64,000 bases of DNA from positions 496,001-560,000 of the forward strand of contig CAVXIF010000011.1 in assembly GCA_963761775.1 (NCBI GenBank), in the 5' to 3' direction. Origin of the DNA: Parerythrobacter_A sp963761775. GTDB taxonomy: Bacteria > Pseudomonadota > Alphaproteobacteria > Sphingomonadales > Sphingomonadaceae. Shown here piece after piece: positions 56,028 through 64,000 of the stretch. Numbering within the stretch: the first letter of the stretch is position 1; the number at the start of each line of letters is the position of its first letter. The position numbers and the translations under genes are program-made. Under the pieces are notes generated by a model. It worked only from the letters and a program-made list of their open reading frames with translations. It was not told the DNA's origin and did no database searches.

Positions 56028-58118
56028 ATGTTCACCAAAATCCTCATCGCCAATCGCGGCGAAATCGCGTGCCGGGTCATCACGACGGCGCGGCGCATGG
56101 GTATCGCGACGGTGGCGGTGTATTCCGATGCGGACCGCAATGCGCCCGTTCGTGCGCATGGCGGACGAGGCGGTGCATATCGGGCCGGCTGCGGCTGCGG
56201 AGAGCTATCTGCTGCCGGAAAAGATCATTGCAGCCTGTAAGGAAACCGGCGCCGATGCGGTTCATCCCGGCTATGGCTTCCTGTCCGAGCGGGCCAGCTT
56301 CGTCGAAGCGCTGGACAAGGAGGGCATCACCTTCATCGGCCCGCCTGCCAGCGCCATCGCGGCGATGGGCGACAAGATCGAGAGCAAGAAGCTGGCCAAG
56401 GCAGCGGGCGTCAACACCGTCCCGGGCAGCCCCGAAGCCATCGAAAGCACGGCGGATGCGCTGAAATGGGCGAACGACATCGGCTATCCGGTGATGATGA
56501 AGGCCAGCGCGGGCGGCGGCGGCAAGGGAATGCGGCTCGCCTGGAACGACACCGACGTGAACGAAGGGTTCGAGGCCACGCGGCGCGAGGGCAAGGCCAG
56601 CTTCGGCGACGACCGCGTCTTCATCGAAAAGTTCATCGACGACCCGCGCCATATCGAGATCCAGGTGCTGGGCGACAAACACGGCACGGTGCTGCACCTG
56701 AACGAGCGCGAATGCAGCATCCAGCGGCGGCACCAGAAGGTTGTCGAAGAAGCGCCGTCGCCCTTCGTAACGCCCGAAATGCGCGCCGCGATGGGCGCGC
56801 AGGCGGTCGCGTTGAGCAAAGCGGTGGATTACCATTCCGCCGGGACGGTCGAGCTGATCGTCAGCGGAGCGGACCCGACGGGCGAGAGTTTTTATTTCCT
56901 CGAAATGAATACCCGACTGCAGGTCGAGCACCCCGTCACCGAGGCCATCACCGGCATCGATCTGGTCGAACAGATGATCCGCGTCGCTGCGGGCGAAAAG
57001 CTGGCGATGGCGCAGGACGATATCGGCATCGACGGCTGGGCCATCGAGAACCGCGTCTATGCCGAAGACCCCTATCGCGGCTTCCTGCCCTCCACCGGCA
57101 GGCTGGTGCATTACGAAACGCCTGTAGCGGCGTGGACCGACGACGGATCGGCCAACGGGCGGCGCGGTGTGGATGGGGTGCGGATCGACGACGGCGTATT
57201 TGCGGGCGGCGAAGTCAGCATGTTCTACGACCCGATGATCGCCAAGCTGGTGACGTGGGGCGAGACGCGCGACGAGGCGGCGGATTTGCAGGTCGCGGCG
57301 CTGGACGCGTTCCGCATCGAAGGGCTGGGCCACAATGTCGATTTCCTCAGCGCCATCATGCAGCACCCGCGCTTCCGCAGCGGCGAGCTGACGACCGGCT
57401 TCATTGCCGAGGAATACCCCGACGGCTTCACCGGAGCAGCAGTGGCGGATGCGACCCATCGCCACCTTGCCGCCATCGCGGCGACCTTGGCAGCGGTCGA
57501 TGCGGACCGGGCGCGGCGGGTCAGCGGGCAACTATCGCTGCAAAAGCGAGGGCACTTGCCGCCACCGGGCGAATGGGTGGTAACATCGGATCGTGCGGAT
57601 GCCGCGATGGCCGTTGCCCTGGAAGAGGATGGCATCACGGTCGATGGCGAAGCGGTCGATCTGGCCACACGCTACACGCCGGGCGATGCCTTCGTTTCGG
57701 TCGATATTTACGATCCGCCCCGCAATGGCGACGGCGATGGTGGAATGAGGATGCCACGCCTTCGCAGACCTATGGCGTGCAGGTTGCGCGCACCCACACC
57801 GGCATGGTGCTGACGACGCATGGTGCGGCCCATCGCCTGACCGTATTGCCCGCGCATATCGCGCCACTGACCGAACACATGATCGAAAAGGTGCCGCCGG
57901 ACCTTTCCAAATTCCTGATCTGTCCGATGCCGGGCCTGCTGGTGACGCTTCATGTCGCGCCGGGTGACGTGGTTCAGCCGGGGCAGCCGCTGGCAACGGT
58001 GGAGGCAATGAAGATGGAGAACATCCTGCGCGCCGAGAAGGAAGGGACCATCGCGTCGGTCGCTGCCGAGGAGGGCGACAGTCTGGCAGTGGATGCGGTG
58101 ATCCTGGAGCTGGAATAG
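56028..58118 (+). CDS. pccA: Propionyl-CoA carboxylase alpha chain (two frameshifts)
   Basis: Biotin carboxylase plus biotin carrier. N-terminus FTKILIANRGEIACRVITTARRMG, HPGYGFLSER, ATP-grasp ASAGGGGKGMRLAW, ECSIQRRHQKVVEEAP, EMNTRLQVEHPVTE, then the biotinyl lysine in VEAMKMENIL near the C-terminus. Frames change near 56148 (one extra C after RNAP) and near 57740 (before WNEDATPSQTYGVQ). With these corrected it is about 697 aa, normal for PccA. The partner of pccB at 48505. Confidence 0.92.
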
Positions 58119-58128
58119 GCGGCAATGG

Positions 58129-59251
58129 CTAGCGCGCCAGCTCCACATCCAGAAACGCCGCCACGTCATCCAGAGCGACATCGCGCGACAGGAAAGCCGC
58201 GCCGATACCGCGCAGCAGGATGAAGGGCAGGGTGGCCCCGTCCATCTTCTTGTCATGCCGCATGTGATCGACCAGTGCGGTGCCGTCGCAATCGAGGCCC
58301 AGCGCAGCGATCTCGGTCCGTAAGCCAGCCTTCCCAAGCACTGCTGCCACGCGCGCAGCATCAGCCTCATCCATAAGGCCCAATCGCGCGGAATAGCGGG
58401 CAGCCAGCACCATGCCCATCGCCACCGCCTCGCCATGCAGCAGCGCGTCGCAATAGCCCGTTTCCGCCTCCAGCGCGTGCCCGAACGTGTGGCCCAAATT
58501 CAGCAACGCTCGCGCGCCGCTCGTCTCGCGCTCGTCCTCGGCAACGATGCGCGCCTTTGCCGCGACACTGCGAGACACCGCATATTCGAGCGCCTTGGCT
58601 TCACCGGCGACAACAGCGGCGCCATCCGTCTCGCACCATGCGAAAAACGCGGCATCGCCAAGCACGCCGTATTTGACGATCTCGGCGTAACCCGCCTGTA
58701 ATTCACGTGGCGGCAGTGTGGCCAGCACATCGAGATCGGCCAGAACCAGCGAGGGCTGGTGGAACGCGCCGACGAGGTTCTTGCCCGCCGACGTATTGAT
58801 CGCGGTCTTGCCGCCGACCGAGCTGTCCACTTGCGCCAGCAGGGTCGTAGGCACCTGGATAAAGCCGCAGCCGCGTTTCAGTATGCTCGCCGCAAAGCCT
58901 GCCAGATCGCCCGTTACCCCGCCACCGAATGCCACGATATGATCGCCACGCCCGACGCCTCGCGCCAGCAGCCAGTCCGTAACCCGGTGCAATTCCTGCC
59001 AGCTTTTTGCCGCTTCTCCGACGGGCAATTCGTACCACGCCAGCGTATGTCCGGCGCTTGCGAAGGATGCTTCGAACCGTGCGCCATGATGGTGGCGGGC
59101 ATTCGCATCGGCGATGACGGGAATGGCGCGCGCGGTGCCGCGATAGGATGCGAGCAAGCTCGTCCATCTGCGCGGCGGCATCGTCCAGCAGCCCTGCGCC
59201 GACCCGCACTTCATAGGCGCGTCCGGCAAGTTCAACCGGAATTACAGCCAC
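58129..59251 (-). CDS. aroB: 3-dehydroquinate synthase (frameshifted)
   Basis: Second step of the shikimate pathway. N-terminus AVIPVELAGRAYEVRVGAGLLDD; NAD-binding GGGVTGDLAGFAAS; VPTTLLAQVDSSVGGKTAIN; metal ligands in YAEIVKYG, NLGHTFGHALE and LLHGEAVAMGM. One extra base near 59160 (between MDEL and LASYRGTARAIPVIAD) breaks the frame. The GTG at 59251 overlaps the aroK stop by ten bases. Essential for aromatic amino acids, so error is likelier than loss. Confidence 0.92.
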
Positions 59252-59856
59252 CGGTCGACCGCGCTCAGAATGGACGCCGCCATATCGCGATGCGAGCCCG
59301 CTTCGCCCGTTACGCGAACCTGCGCCTGGCTATAGGCCGGGCTGCGATCGGCCCGCATCTTGGTCAGGATCGTCTTGGGATCGCCGCCGCGCAGCAAGGG
59401 GCGGGTGTTGCGGCGGGCGGTGCGTTCGACCAGCGTGTCGATATCGCAATCGATCCAGACAGCGATGCCCTTTTCCAAAATGAGCGCGCGTGTTCTGTCA
59501 TCCACGAATGCCCCGCCGCCAGTCGCTATGACGCCGGGCCGGTCGTCCATAAGCCGGGCGATAACGCGGCGTTCGCCATCGCGGAAATAGGCCTCGCCGA
59601 ATTCGTCGAAGATCTCGGTCACGCTACGCTGCGCCGCCGCCTCGATGGCTTCGTCCGCATCGGTAAAACTACGATCCAGCAAGGCTGCGAGTTTGCGTCC
59701 GACGGTCGTCTTGCCGGCCCCCATCAGGCCGACCAGCACCAAAGGCTGGTTCGTGCGGCTCGCTACCCGTTTCGCCAATTCGGCGACATCGGATTGCCCG
59801 ATGCGTGCCACGCCCGGTTGCGCGCGCTGCACGCCGTCGGTTTTTACCGGTGTCAT
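59242..59856 (-). CDS. aroK: Shikimate kinase
   Basis: Phosphorylates shikimate. 204 aa: a roughly 35-residue extension, then Walker A VLVGLMGAGKTTVGRKLA, FTDADEAIEAAA, FRDGERRVIARL and GVIATGGGAFV. The arginine in RPLLRGGDP closes the active site. Operon with aroB (10-base overlap), the usual order. Confidence 0.95.
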   Translation of the reverse strand: MTPVKTDGVQRAQPGVARIGQSDVAELAKRVASRTNQPLVLVGLMGAGKTTVGRKLAALLDRSFTDADEAIEAAAQRSVTEIFDEFGEAYFRDGERRVIARLMDDRPGVIATGGGAFVDDRTRALILEKGIAVWIDCDIDTLVERTARRNTRPLLRGGDPKTILTKMRADRSPAYSQAQVRVTGEAGSHRDMAASILSAVDRWL

Positions 59857-59912
59857 GGCCCATCATCCCGCATTGCCGTTGCGCCTATAGATGGGCTAGG
59901 CGCGGTGCAACT

Positions 59913-60086
59913 ATGCTTGGTTCATCGCAAACGACCCGACGCGCCCGTCCGCGCAGCGCTACGCCGATCAGGATTGCGGCGCTTGTTATCGCATTGCTCA
60001 GCCTGGTATTGCTGGCGGCATGGATCGACGGGGGCGAGCAACCGTTGCGTGCGATCAGCGTGCCCGTCGCGGATGCGCCGCAATGA
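59913..60086 (+). CDS. Small single-span membrane protein
   Basis: 57 residues: a basic N-terminus (TTRRARPRS), one hydrophobic helix (about 21-41: IAALVIALLSLVLLAAWID) and a short tail, so N-in, C-out topology. Its TGA overlaps the ATG of the next gene as ATGA, which supports it being real and coupled to the secreted protein downstream. No family recognised. Confidence 0.6.
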   Translation: MLGSSQTTRRARPRSATPIRIAALVIALLSLVLLAAWIDGGEQPLRAISVPVADAPQ

Positions 60087-62035
60087 GATTGCGGCTGGTG
60101 CTATGCGGTTCCGCGGCAATCGCGCTGGGAGCTTCGGGCCTTGTCCTGGCGAACGAGAACCCGACATCGCTGTTGCCGCCAGGGTTCGACGATCCTGCGC
60201 CCACACCGACGCCGACCGCTCCCCCGCGCCCGTCGCCCCGTCCCACGGCGCGTCCCACCCCTCGCCCTCCCGTACCGCCAACGTCGCGTCCGCGTCCGGC
60301 GGCGACGCCCGACACTTCCACGCCTGCGCCAGCTCCCGATCAACCTGTGTTCGGAGGCGGGGAAGTGGTGCAAGCCATTCCCCCCCGCTCCGCGCCGAGC
60401 CGGGCGACACCTAGCGCGCCAGCGCGTGCATCCGGTCCGGTCAACGACACGCTGCGCGAGCTGGAGCGGATGGATCCCGACGAACTGGACCAGCTGCTCG
60501 GCCTGAAACCGCGATACGATATTCCGCCCACGGCCAAACGCTCGCTTTCCGAAATCGGTGTGCTGGCAGCGGGCGAAGGCGGCTTCGATGGCGAGTTCGT
60601 TTCGCGCCAGCCCGCCGCCCTAGTCCGGGCGGCGCTTGCGGGAACGAAGGGGCCGCTGGTGTCGCGCTGGGGCCACATCCTTGCGCGCCGTGCGTTGGCG
60701 AGCCGGCTGGATGCACCCGAAGGCATGGAGCCGGTGGAATTCGCCTCACTCCGGCTCGGCGTGCTGAACCGGATCGGCGAGTATTCGGTGGCGCGGGCTC
60801 TGGCGCAGGATGTCGATACGGACAACTGGAACGACAGCCTGACCGACGCAGCAATCGATGCCTATCTGGGCACCGGCGACATCGTCGGCATGTGCCCGGC
60901 GGTGCAGCTGCAAGGCTCCTCACGCGAAGATGATATTTGGCGGATGTTGCAGGGCATTTGCTACGGCTATGCCGGGCAGGCGAGCCGATCCAACGCCAAC
61001 TTGCGGCAGATTGCACGCGGCGATGGTGTGGCGGCCATCGATATCCTGCTGGCACAGCGTTTTGCAGGTGCGGCGGGGTCCGCAAGACGTGCCATCAACA
61101 TCGAATGGGACGATGTCGAAACGCTGACTCCATGGCGCTATGCGCTGGCGATAGCAGTCGGCGAGGAAGTGCCCGACCGGCTGCTTGCCGATGCGCCCGC
61201 GCAATATCGCCGCATGGCGGCAACCGCGCCGATGCTGGGCCTGACACAACGCACGCGTGGTGCCGATCTGGCCGCACGCGAAGGCATTTTGTCCTCTCAG
61301 GCGATGGTAGACCTGTTCAGCCAAATCCACCTGACGCGCGGCCCGGATGCACCGGCGCGAGGCGCCGCTGCCCAGCTGCGCCGCGCTTATGTCGGGAACA
61401 CCACAGACGTGCGTATGGCGGCGTTGCGTGAACTGTGGAGCGTTGGGTGGGGCGCATCGCAGGATGATGGCTATGCCCGTTATGTCCTGACGGCTTATGC
61501 TTCGGCACGTATCGCACCCGAAGGCGCACTTGCCGATGATGCCGCCGCACTGGTCACGGCGATGCTGTCCGCCGGGTTCGATCGCAATGCCCTGCGTTGG
61601 GCGCCGGTTGTTCCGCAAGGCAGCCTTGCCTGGGGCCAGCTCGTAATGGCGCAGCAAGATCGCAGCAATCCGGTGACCGAAGGGCTGATCCGCGCGTTCG
61701 AGGAAAACGACGACAGCACCGGCAAACGCAAGACGCAGTTCCTGGTGGCAGGGCTGGCGGGTCTGGACCGGATCGATGCGGACCTGCGTACCGAACTGGC
61801 AAGCGACATGAGGATGACCTTGACGGCGAAAAGCCGCTGGGCGGAGCTGATCGATGCAGCGGCCGATACCAACAGTGCGGTTCTAGTATCCTATCTCGCG
61901 GCTGTTGGAATGCAGGGCAATGACTGGTCCGACATGACGCCGCGCCACCTCTATCACATCGTCAACGCGCTCAACCGTGTGGGCCTCTCCGCCGAGGCGC
62001 GGATGATTGCGGCCGAAGCCATTGCCAGGGGCTGA
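60083..62035 (+). CDS. Secreted proline-rich, helical-repeat hypothetical protein
   Basis: 650 aa. A signal peptide (LRLVLCGSAAIALGASGLVLANE) is followed by about 90 residues rich in P, T, A and R (a likely wall-spanning or flexible region). A long helical part rich in alanine and leucine follows, with TPR-like pairs (LNRIGEYSVARALAQ, LLQGICYGYAGQASRSN and others). It is predicted periplasmic. Function unknown; its position between aroK and xerD and the coupling to a small membrane protein suggest a cell-envelope complex. Confidence 0.8.
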   Translation: MRLRLVLCGSAAIALGASGLVLANENPTSLLPPGFDDPAPTPTPTAPPRPSPRPTARPTPRPPVPPTSRPRPAATPDTSTPAPAPDQPVFGGGEVVQAIPPRSAPSRATPSAPARASGPVNDTLRELERMDPDELDQLLGLKPRYDIPPTAKRSLSEIGVLAAGEGGFDGEFVSRQPAALVRAALAGTKGPLVSRWGHILARRALASRLDAPEGMEPVEFASLRLGVLNRIGEYSVARALAQDVDTDNWNDSLTDAAIDAYLGTGDIVGMCPAVQLQGSSREDDIWRMLQGICYGYAGQASRSNANLRQIARGDGVAAIDILLAQRFAGAAGSARRAINIEWDDVETLTPWRYALAIAVGEEVPDRLLADAPAQYRRMAATAPMLGLTQRTRGADLAAREGILSSQAMVDLFSQIHLTRGPDAPARGAAAQLRRAYVGNTTDVRMAALRELWSVGWGASQDDGYARYVLTAYASARIAPEGALADDAAALVTAMLSAGFDRNALRWAPVVPQGSLAWGQLVMAQQDRSNPVTEGLIRAFEENDDSTGKRKTQFLVAGLAGLDRIDADLRTELASDMRMTLTAKSRWAELIDAAADTNSAVLVSYLAAVGMQGNDWSDMTPRHLYHIVNALNRVGLSAEARMIAAEAIARG

Positions 62036-62062
62036 CGCCTTGGCTCCGGCATCCGGGCCGGA

Positions 62063-62932
62063 ATGACGATAGACGATTTCCTGGCGATGATGGCGGCGCA
62101 GCGCGGCGCGGCGGCCAACACCCTTGCCGCCTATCGCCGCGATCTGGAAGGGGTGGAAGCGGTAACCGGTGCGCTGCAATCGGCGACCGAGCAGGATCTG
62201 ACCGCTCTGCCACGTGTATGGGCCACACTCGCCCCCGCGACCGTGGCGCGCAAGACATCGGCGCTGCGCCAGTTCTATGCGTTCTTGCAGGACGAGGGCG
62301 CGCGCGAAGACAATCCTGCCGAAGCGATCCCGCGCCCGACCCCACGCCGCGCGTTGCCAAAATTGCTTTCCCATACCGAGATAGAGCGCCTGTTCGCGCA
62401 GGCGGAGGAAGAGGCCGGTACGGGCAGGCGGCTTACGATACGGATGCTTGCGTTGCTCGAATTGCTTTACGGATCGGGCCTGCGTGCGACGGAGCTGGTG
62501 TCACTACCGCTGTCGGCAGTGCCGCGCGATGCGCCCTACCTGATGATCGAGGGGAAGGGCGGAAAGCAGCGCATGGCCCCGGTCAGCCGACGTGCGGTCG
62601 AAGCGGTTGGCGCGTGGCTGGCGGTGCGGCCCGACAGGGGCAGGTTCCTGTTCCCGTCGCCCGGCAAGGGCCACCTTACGCGGGTGCGGCTGTATCAGTT
62701 GCTGAAAGCGCTTGCAGCGCGCGCGGGTTTGCCGCCCGAAAAAGTCAGCCCGCATGTGCTGCGCCACGCCTTTGCCACCCATCTTTTGGAGGGCGGGGCG
62801 GACCTGCGCGTGTTGCAGACCATGCTGGGCCATGCCGATATCGCCACGACGCAGATATACACCCATGTCGACAGCACGCGGCTGGTTGCATTGGTCAATG
62901 CGTGCCACCCCCTGGCGAAGGACAGCAGGTAA
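62063..62932 (+). CDS. xerD: Tyrosine recombinase XerD
   Basis: Resolves chromosome dimers at dif together with XerC. 289 aa. N-terminal SAM-like domain (DDFLAMMAAQRGAAANTLAAYRRDL). All catalytic residues are visible: R in YGSGLRATELVSL, K in GKGGKQR, H-x-x-R in SPHVLRHAFATHLL, H in LGHADIATT and Tyr in QIYTHVDS. The normal core position beside aroK and accA marks it as housekeeping, not a phage integrase. Confidence 0.94.
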   Translation: MTIDDFLAMMAAQRGAAANTLAAYRRDLEGVEAVTGALQSATEQDLTALPRVWATLAPATVARKTSALRQFYAFLQDEGAREDNPAEAIPRPTPRRALPKLLSHTEIERLFAQAEEEAGTGRRLTIRMLALLELLYGSGLRATELVSLPLSAVPRDAPYLMIEGKGGKQRMAPVSRRAVEAVGAWLAVRPDRGRFLFPSPGKGHLTRVRLYQLLKALAARAGLPPEKVSPHVLRHAFATHLLEGGADLRVLQTMLGHADIATTQIYTHVDSTRLVALVNACHPLAKDSR

Positions 62933-62983
62933 GAGTGTTGCGGATGCTTGCGAAGCGCCGCCCATCGGCCTAGCGCAGCGCGC

Positions 62984-63931
62984 ATGACATCCTATCTCGA
63001 ATTCGAGAAGCCGGTCGCCCAGCTCGAAGCCCGTATCGAAGAAATGCGCGCCGGCGCGTCGGCAGACGGCGTCGACATAGCGGACGAGATCGCGCGGCTT
63101 CAGGCCAAGAGCGCCGACCTGCTGCAAACTACCTATGCCAATCTCAGCCCGTGGCAGAAAACGCAGGTGGCCCGGCATCCGTCGCGCCCGCATTTCCATG
63201 ATTTCGTGCGGCATGCGTTTACCGATTTCCTGCCGCTGGGCGGGGACCGGACCTATGGCGAGGACGAGGCGATACTTGGCGGCTTCGCCCGGCTAGGCGG
63301 ACGGCGCGTCATGCTGCTTGGCCACGAGAAGGGAAACGATACGCAGTCGCGTCTTCGCCACAATTTCGGGATGGGCAAGCCGGAGGGCTATCGCAAGGCG
63401 GTGCGCCTGATGGAACTGGCCGGGCGCTGCGGTGTGCCGGTGGTGACGCTGGTCGATACGTCCGGCGCATTTCCCGGTGTCGAGGCGGAGGAACGCGGAC
63501 AGGCCGAGGCCATTGCCCGCGCAACCGAAGCCTGCCTCGCGCTGCCGGTGCCGATGGTGGCGACCATCGTTGGCGAAGGCGGATCCGGCGGTGCGGTTGC
63601 CTTGGCCAGTGCGGAACGGGTGCTGATGTTCGAGCATGCGGTATATTCCGTGATCTCACCCGAAGGCTGTGCCTCGATCCTGTGGCGAACGGCGGACAAG
63701 GCCCCCGATGCCGCGGAGGCGATGAAGGTGACGGCACAGCATCTGAAGAAGCTGGGCGTAATCGACCGCATCTTGCGTGAGCCGGCGGGCGGGGCGCATC
63801 GTGACCCCGAAGCGGCGGCGAAGACATTGGGCAAGACACTGGCAACAGAACTCGACGCGCTGTCGGGGCAATCCCCCGACGCATTGCGCACACGGCGGGA
63901 AGACCGCTTTCTGGCGATCGGCAACCGATAG
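62984..63931 (+). CDS. accA: Acetyl-CoA carboxylase carboxyltransferase subunit alpha
   Basis: Transfers CO2 from biotin carrier protein to acetyl-CoA for fatty acid synthesis. 315 aa. N-terminal YLEFEKPVAQLEARIEEMR; ARHPSRPHFHDFV; GHEKGNDTQSRLRHNFGM; VDTSGAFPGVEAEERGQ; GEGGSGGAVAL; SPEGCASILWR. ATG 62984 chosen from the family N-terminus. 51 bp after xerD. Confidence 0.97.
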   Translation: MTSYLEFEKPVAQLEARIEEMRAGASADGVDIADEIARLQAKSADLLQTTYANLSPWQKTQVARHPSRPHFHDFVRHAFTDFLPLGGDRTYGEDEAILGGFARLGGRRVMLLGHEKGNDTQSRLRHNFGMGKPEGYRKAVRLMELAGRCGVPVVTLVDTSGAFPGVEAEERGQAEAIARATEACLALPVPMVATIVGEGGSGGAVALASAERVLMFEHAVYSVISPEGCASILWRTADKAPDAAEAMKVTAQHLKKLGVIDRILREPAGGAHRDPEAAAKTLGKTLATELDALSGQSPDALRTRREDRFLAIGNR

Positions 63932-64000
63932 GCAATCTGCCCCTGTTCAGGAACCAGCAGGCCCGTACCGCGCTATGTTCAGTAGATATATCAACGGGGT

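Noticed and set aside
56080..57531. Minus-strand frame of 483 codons opposite pccA
   Set aside because: Antisense to conserved biotin carboxylase motifs.
62063..62932. Tyrosine recombinase as a sign of an integrated element
   Set aside because: It is the housekeeping XerD in the usual core context with no attachment repeats or phage genes nearby.

Overview
The window looks like chromosomal DNA of a GC-rich alphaproteobacterium. The best guess is Sphingomonadales, family Erythrobacteraceae (Erythrobacter, Porphyrobacter or Citromicrobium-like). This is inferred from a Shemin-type 5-aminolevulinate synthase, the look of the housekeeping proteins, betaine-lipid genes (btaA/btaB), and short intergenic palindromes of the CCCTGAGCTTGTCGAAGGG type. 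No phage, plasmid backbone or CRISPR array is visible. One tRNA gene (elongator Met) is present.

Layout. 0-9.2 kb: mtaB-dapF, a GGDEF/EAL protein, an EVE-domain protein, an LplT-like transporter, pgsA, a PilZ protein, oxyR and rnd. 9.4-17.1 kb: aspS, acpP-fabF-mltG, a 2'-5' RNA ligase-like protein, tRNA-Met, a response regulator, a tyrosine phosphatase and trxB. 17.1-27 kb: two MAPEG genes, btaB-btaA (phosphorus-free betaine lipid), a PLP dehydratase, and a polyamine group (carboxynorspermidine synthase and decarboxylase, plus an ornithine decarboxylase-like gene) interrupted by inverted-repeat elements. DUF3137 and LemA genes also lie here. 27.05-28.37 kb: a low-GC stretch with no recognisable gene. 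28.4-48.4 kb: nitroreductase, a PAS-GGDEF-EAL-PilZ protein, hemA, murI, plsY-dprA, topA, era-rnc-lepB, pgi, a response regulator, rhlE, gor and a short-chain dehydrogenase. 48.5-58.1 kb: a full propionyl-CoA to succinyl-CoA route (pccB, mce, methylmalonyl-CoA mutase in two reading frames, pccA) with an enoyl-CoA hydratase and biotin synthase. 58.1-64 kb: aroB-aroK, a small membrane protein with a large proline-rich secreted protein, xerD and accA.

Two themes stand out. (1) Small palindromic or mobile elements have shaped genes. A REP-like pair sits inside the methylmalonyl-CoA mutase gene at the junction of its two domains. A second element, bounded by about 42-bp inverted repeats and carrying only a GxxExxY (PD-(D/E)XK-type) nuclease gene, lies between two polyamine genes. 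A related geneless element with perfect 39-bp inverted arms lies just upstream of that pair. (2) About 18 single-base frameshifts break otherwise intact genes, including essential aspS, topA, aroB and rnd. This is better explained by uncorrected sequencing error than by real decay, so every broken gene here should be read with that in mind.
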